DNA of 39,425 nucleotides. It comes from an uncultured SAR116 cluster alpha proteobacterium (GTDB lineage Bacteria; Pseudomonadota; Alphaproteobacteria; Puniceispirillales; Marisalimonadaceae). Of this stretch, positions 35,290-39,425 are shown in pieces. The notes under the pieces are model-generated. The model ran no database searches. It was not told where the DNA came from and saw nothing but the letters and a program-made list of their open reading frames with translations. Positions within the stretch are counted from its first letter, which is position 1; each line of letters starts with the position of its first letter. The translations under genes and the position numbers were made by a program. The stretch is from NCBI GenBank assembly GCA_902625215.1, contig CACOAO010000016.1, forward strand, positions 1-39,425, read 5' to 3'.

Positions 35290-35916
35290 TTATTTAAATT
35301 TAACACCACAACCACCTAAACCACAATAGCCATTAGGGTTTTTATAAAGATATTGTTGATGATAAATTTCAGCGAAATAAAAATCTATATTACTTTTAAT
35401 TTCAGTCGTTATTTCATCATATCCTGCGGACACAAGTAAACCTTGAAATTCATTCTTTAAATTTTTTATATAAATTAGTTGTTCAGCACTACTTACAAAA
35501 ATTGCAGATCTATATTGAGTGCCAATATCATTACCTTGCCTCATCCCTTGCGTTGGATCGTGTCCTTCCCAAAATGCAATTAAAATAGTTTTTAAATCTA
35601 TTTTTTTGGGATCATATACCACTCTAACAACTTCAGTGTGTCCTGTTAATCCACTACAAACTTCTTCATAAGTAGGATTTTTAGTATAACCACCAGCATA
35701 TCCTACTGATGTATGATAAACTCCGTCAAGTTGCCAAAAAATTTTTTCAGCACCCCAAAAACATCCCATTCCAAGCATAATAATTTGAAAATCTTCTGGA
35801 ACATCCATCAGATTATGGCCATTAATTTCATGAAATAATTCTTTTACTATTGGATCATTCCTACCTAACAAAGCTTCTGATTTATCGACAAGATTATTTT
35901 TGTTTGGAAAAAACAT
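35290..35916 (-). CDS. msrA: Peptide methionine-S-sulfoxide reductase
   Basis: Repairs the S epimer of oxidised methionine. The nucleophile Cys52 is in GMGCFWGAEKIFW, followed by GYAGGYTKNPTYEEVCSGLTGHTEVV with the conserved Glu and His, then FWEGHDPTQGMRQGNDIGTQYRS split over the family core. Two C-terminal resolving cysteines, C198 and C203 in GYCGLGGCGVKF, permit the thioredoxin-linked cycle. The 208 residues match the E. coli type with an N-terminal extension of about 40. Lone leftward gene, divergent from speA over 110 nt. Confidence 0.96.
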   Translation of the reverse strand: MFFPNKNNLVDKSEALLGRNDPIVKELFHEINGHNLMDVPEDFQIIMLGMGCFWGAEKIFWQLDGVYHTSVGYAGGYTKNPTYEEVCSGLTGHTEVVRVVYDPKKIDLKTILIAFWEGHDPTQGMRQGNDIGTQYRSAIFVSSAEQLIYIKNLKNEFQGLLVSAGYDEITTEIKSNIDFYFAEIYHQQYLYKNPNGYCGLGGCGVKFK

Positions 35917-36026
35917 GAGATACTTATTTTAGATCTAAGGTTAAAAAAACTATTATAAATATAAGCATAACTTGACCAACTGACAATAGCAATATAATCA
36001 ATTTATTAAAATTAAAGGCCAATAAT

Positions 36027-37904
36027 ATGTATGATGATATTTATGGAATAAAAAAATGGGGTGATGATATACTTGAGGTCCTAAATAATGGCAATATAGG
36101 ACTTAAAAATCCATTCTATCCATCTAATCCTTCTGTCGACCTAATTAAAATTATAGAAAGTCTTAATGAAAGAGGTATTAGTTGCCCAGTACTATTAAGA
36201 GTTACAGATTACTTAGCATTTAGAATAAAACAAATTAATGAAACTTTTTTTAAAGCAATCAATGAAGTTGGATATAAAGGTTATTACAAGGGTGTTTTTC
36301 CAGTTAAAGTTAATCAACAGGCACAAGTAATTGACAGAATAGTTGAATTTGGAAAAGAATTTGATTTTGGTTTAGAAGTTGGTTCTAAACCTGAATTATT
36401 AATAGCTTTAGCACATGATCTCTCAAGCGAGTCTACCATTATATGTAATGGAATTAAGGACAGAGAATTTATTAATTTGGCGATCTTATCACTTAAAATT
36501 GGTTTTAAAACTATTTTAGTTTTAGAAAGTCCACGTGAACTTGATCTAATCATTAAAGTTTCTCAGGAACTAAATGTAAGACCATTACTTGGAATAAGAG
36601 TAAAATTAACAAACAAAGTTAGTGGTAATTGGTCTCAATCAAGTGGAGATCGAAGTGCATTTGGAATGTCTGTAGAACAAGTAATGAAAGTTGTTAAAAA
36701 ATTAAAATCATATAACTATCTTGATTGCTTGGTTTTACAACATTCACATCTTGGAAGCCAAATTCCTGACATCATCGAAATTAGAAAAGCATCACAAGAA
36801 GCTTGTAGATTTTACTCAGAAATGAGCAAACAAGGAGCACCACTAAAATATTTAGATCTTGGAGGTGGCTTGGGAGTGGATTATACAGGAGAACAAAAAT
36901 CTTCTCTCAACTCAATAAATTATACATTAGACGAATACTGTGTAAATATTGTTGAAACTGTTAAATATGAATTAGATCAATCTAACATAGATCATCCTAT
37001 AATAGTTACTGAGTCTGGAAGGGCATGCATTGCATCTAGTTCAATGCTAGTTTTTAATATTTTAGAGACAACAAATTTTGATAGTGAAAAAAAACAGGAA
37101 ATTAATCTAAAAGACCACCCTTTATTGAAAAATATGATTCAAATTCCTGAATATTTAAATTTAGAAAGAGCCCAAGAATGTTTGAACGATTTAAATTATT
37201 ATAGAGAAGAAATAAGAGCTCTTTTTAGGAGTGGTCAAATAGATTTATCAAATATGGCAAAAACTGAAGAGACTTATTTATATGTAATAAATAAAATTAA
37301 AACTGTGCTCTCTTCAACAACAGAAGTAACTGAAGAACTTCAAGATGCAATTGATAATATGGCAGATATATATCATGGAAATTTTTCTTTATTTCAAAGC
37401 CTACCAGATGTTTGGGCTATTGATCAAATTCATCCAATTGCACCACTTCAAAAACACAATAAGCGTCCAAACAGAAGAGTTATTTTAAATGATATTACTT
37501 GCGATAGCGATGGTATAATAAATAAATTTGTACTGAAAGACGGTGTTTCAAACACATTACCTTTGCATGACATTAGTGATGATGAGGACTACTATTTAGG
37601 AGTGTTCTATATTGGTGCCTATCAAGAAACGTTGGGTGATCTTCATAACTTATTTGGTGATACAAATGTTGCTACAATAAGATTAAAAGAAAATGGAGGA
37701 TTTCAATTATTACATGAGCAAGAGGGTGATACTATTTCAGAAGTTTTAACTTATGTTGAATATGAACCTAAAAATATAATAAATAGGTTCATACGTATTG
37801 CAGAGGATGCAGTTAGAAGTAGAGACTTATCACTTTCAGAAAGAAAAAAAATAACTCAATCATTCAAGGATTCGATTTCTGGTTATACTTATTTTGAAAA
37901 ATAA
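36027..37904 (+). CDS. speA: Biosynthetic arginine decarboxylase
   Basis: PLP enzyme converting arginine to agmatine, the first step of putrescine synthesis by the agmatine route. The 625 residues are typical. Lys94 in KGVFPVKVNQQ binds PLP, then LEVGSKPELLIAL, the QHSHLGSQIPDI loop and KYLDLGGGLGVDYTG, and the C-terminal beta domain carries NDITCDSDG (the conserved Cys of the second active-site half). The alpha-barrel and inserted helical bundle (about 370-460) match SpeA rather than the smaller ornithine decarboxylases. AAAGG lies 9 nt upstream of the ATG. The next two genes convert putrescine to spermidine, so this heads a polyamine operon; agmatinase would be expected beyond the window. 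Confidence 0.95.
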   Translation: MYDDIYGIKKWGDDILEVLNNGNIGLKNPFYPSNPSVDLIKIIESLNERGISCPVLLRVTDYLAFRIKQINETFFKAINEVGYKGYYKGVFPVKVNQQAQVIDRIVEFGKEFDFGLEVGSKPELLIALAHDLSSESTIICNGIKDREFINLAILSLKIGFKTILVLESPRELDLIIKVSQELNVRPLLGIRVKLTNKVSGNWSQSSGDRSAFGMSVEQVMKVVKKLKSYNYLDCLVLQHSHLGSQIPDIIEIRKASQEACRFYSEMSKQGAPLKYLDLGGGLGVDYTGEQKSSLNSINYTLDEYCVNIVETVKYELDQSNIDHPIIVTESGRACIASSSMLVFNILETTNFDSEKKQEINLKDHPLLKNMIQIPEYLNLERAQECLNDLNYYREEIRALFRSGQIDLSNMAKTEETYLYVINKIKTVLSSTTEVTEELQDAIDNMADIYHGNFSLFQSLPDVWAIDQIHPIAPLQKHNKRPNRRVILNDITCDSDGIINKFVLKDGVSNTLPLHDISDDEDYYLGVFYIGAYQETLGDLHNLFGDTNVATIRLKENGGFQLLHEQEGDTISEVLTYVEYEPKNIINRFIRIAEDAVRSRDLSLSERKKITQSFKDSISGYTYFEK

Positions 37905-37931
37905 CTAATTAGAAATTTATGGGAGTTTGAA

Positions 37932-39137
37932 ATGGAAAATATTTTAGTTATTGGTGCAGGTGGTGTCAGTCATGTAACTGTTCACAAAATGGCACAAAAT
38001 CATAATTATTTTAAAAACATAATTTTAGCAAGTAGGTCTATAACAAAATGCTTCCAAATTAAGAATAGTATAAAAGATAAATATAATATTAACATTGAAG
38101 TAGCAGAACTCGATGCCGACAATGTAGAAGAGACGGTGACATTGATAAAAAAATTTAAACCATTCTTGGTTGTTAATCTTGCTCTTCCCTATCAAGATAT
38201 TAATATTATGGATGCTTGTTTGTTAACGGATACACACTATTTAGATACAGCCAATTATGAACCTAGGGACGAAGCAAAGTTTGAATATAAATGGCAATGG
38301 GACTATGATAAAAAATTTAAGGAAAAGGGTCTTATGGCTCTTTTAGGATCAGGTTTTGATCCAGGTGTTACAAATGTTTTTACATCTTATACTAAAAAAC
38401 ATTTTTTGGATAGTATTGATTTTTTAGATATTCTTGACTGCAATGATGGTGATCATGGATACCCATTTGCTACTAATTTTAATCCTGAAATTAATATTAG
38501 AGAGGTTACATCTGATTCTAAGCATTGGGAAGATAATCAATGGAAAATTGGACCAGCCCTTAAGAAAAAAGTCTCTTTTAAATTTCCTGAAATTGGAAAT
38601 AAAAATATGTATTTAATGTATCATGAAGAATTGGAGAGTTTAATAAAACATTATCCTGAGATTAAAAGAGCAAGATTTTGGATGACATTCGGTGATAACT
38701 ATTTAAAATATTTAGATGTTCTCCAAAATATAGGTATGACATCTATCGAACCAGTCAATTATAATGGAACAGACATAATCCCATTACAATTTTTGAAAAG
38801 TGTTTTACCAGATCCTGGCAGTCTTGGACAAAAAACAAAAGGTAAGACTTGTATAGGCACCATAGTCACTGGTAAAAAAAACAATTTAGAAAAAACATAT
38901 TACACATATAATATTTGCAATCATGAAGATTGCTTTAAAGAGGTGGGTAGCCAAGCAATTTCATACACGACTGGAGTCCCCGCAATGATAGGATCATTGC
39001 TAATGTTAAAAAAAAGCTGGTTCAAACCAGGAGTTTGGAACATGGAGCAATTTGACCCAGATCCATTTATGGAGCTTCTCAATGAGCATGGTTTACCTAC
39101 GAAAACCATACAGCTAGAAAACAAAGTAAATTTCTAG
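37932..39137 (+). CDS. Carboxy(nor)spermidine dehydrogenase
   Basis: Saccharopine-dehydrogenase-like enzyme that reductively joins putrescine (or diaminopropane) to aspartate semialdehyde. The 401 residues begin with the Rossmann motif VIGAGGVSHVTVHKMA and continue with NLALPYQDINIMDACLLTDT and the YLDTANYEPRDEAKFEYKWQWD region, then GSGFDPGVTNVFTSY, the characteristic family stretch, and DCNDGDHGYPF. Near the end is PAMIGSLLMLKKSWFKPGVWN. GGGAG lies just upstream. Its stop overlaps the probable GTG start of the next gene by one base. Context with speA and the decarboxylase indicates the alternative spermidine route that does not use S-adenosylmethionine. Confidence 0.9.
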   Translation: MENILVIGAGGVSHVTVHKMAQNHNYFKNIILASRSITKCFQIKNSIKDKYNINIEVAELDADNVEETVTLIKKFKPFLVVNLALPYQDINIMDACLLTDTHYLDTANYEPRDEAKFEYKWQWDYDKKFKEKGLMALLGSGFDPGVTNVFTSYTKKHFLDSIDFLDILDCNDGDHGYPFATNFNPEINIREVTSDSKHWEDNQWKIGPALKKKVSFKFPEIGNKNMYLMYHEELESLIKHYPEIKRARFWMTFGDNYLKYLDVLQNIGMTSIEPVNYNGTDIIPLQFLKSVLPDPGSLGQKTKGKTCIGTIVTGKKNNLEKTYYTYNICNHEDCFKEVGSQAISYTTGVPAMIGSLLMLKKSWFKPGVWNMEQFDPDPFMELLNEHGLPTKTIQLENKVNF

Positions 39138-39425
39138 TGGATAAAATTTTCCAAACTATGGGAGGAGACCCAAGAAATTTTAATAAACTAGATTTATATA
39201 AATTACCAAGTCCTTGCTTTGTTATTGATAAGAGGGCATTGATTGATAATTTGTTGACATTAAATCACCTAAAATCACAAACAGGTGTTAAAATTTTAAT
39301 TGCTCTAAAGGCTTTTTCCACTCCTTATTTTGCTCCTTTAATATCTGAATATTTAGATGGATGTTGTAGTTCTGGTTTATATGAAACAAAGTTAGCTAAA
39401 AAATTTTTTAAAGGAGAAATTAGTA
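39137..39425 (+). CDS. nspC: Carboxy(nor)spermidine decarboxylase, N-terminal part (runs off the window)
   Basis: The first 96 codons of a PLP-dependent fold-III decarboxylase that releases spermidine from carboxyspermidine. Seen: LYKLPSPCFVIDKRALIDNL (family start) and ILIALKAFSTPYFAPLISEY, where the Lys is the PLP ligand, followed by LDGCCSSGLYE. The remainder lies outside the window. The start is GTG at 39137-39139, sharing its first base with the upstream stop; ATG at 39158-39160 in the same frame is possible. The pair dehydrogenase/decarboxylase is the defining signature of the carboxyspermidine pathway. Confidence 0.85.
   Translation, partial: MDKIFQTMGGDPRNFNKLDLYKLPSPCFVIDKRALIDNLLTLNHLKSQTGVKILIALKAFSTPYFAPLISEYLDGCCSSGLYETKLAKKFFKGEIS

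Noticed and set aside
35917-36026. Riboswitch or leader peptide upstream of speA
   Set aside because: The 110-nt spacer is AT-rich without conserved stems; only an AAAGG ribosome-binding site could be supported.

Overview
The window is the chromosome of a low-GC (roughly 30% by eye) alphaproteobacterium, probably a small-genome marine type. The evidence for Alphaproteobacteria is a circularly permuted two-piece tmRNA gene, an alpha-type SspB ending in a VSLDEFR tail, and the neighbour order thyA-folA / hflK-hflC-degP / serB / miaA-ilvB-ilvH-ilvC. I cannot name the genus. No rRNA, tRNA, CRISPR array or intact insertion sequence was seen.

Left end (1-3965): an accessory, partly decaying stretch downstream of glmS. 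It holds a small IsdG/HmoA-like monooxygenase, an unrecognised 50-residue protein with 14 cysteines that has its own promoter and terminator, a lipoprotein gene broken in several places, an interlocked inverted repeat able to form a pseudoknot, an XRE regulator with a 45-codon overlapping partner, two exported proteins of unknown function, and a recombinase-like frame without a clear start abutting glmS. A short echo of the glmS 3' end about 1 kb away hints that this stretch was once a site-specific insertion.

3965-11584: amino-sugar precursor supply (divergent glmS and glmU), then a leftward surface-polysaccharide block: rfbF, two SDR sugar-nucleotide enzymes, an RmlC-like cupin and a glycosyltransferase. 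11615-18222: a leftward block with a short SbmA/BacA-type transporter and the rod-shape genes rodA, mrdA, mreD, mreC and mreB (transcribed from mreB towards rodA).

18317-29759: the core block. It contains branched-chain amino-acid synthesis (ilvB, ilvH, ilvC), tRNA modification (miaA), serine synthesis (serB), envelope proteolysis and its regulator (degP, hflC, hflK), an Fe-S carrier ATPase (mrp/apbC) and thymidylate/folate enzymes (thyA, folA).

29840-39425: trans-translation and its proteolysis adaptor side by side (ssrA, sspB), two unrelated fumarases in tandem (class II then class I), a D-tartrate dehydratase converging on them, an orphan bL36 gene, msrA, and the start of a spermidine operon (speA, carboxyspermidine dehydrogenase, carboxyspermidine decarboxylase cut by the window edge).
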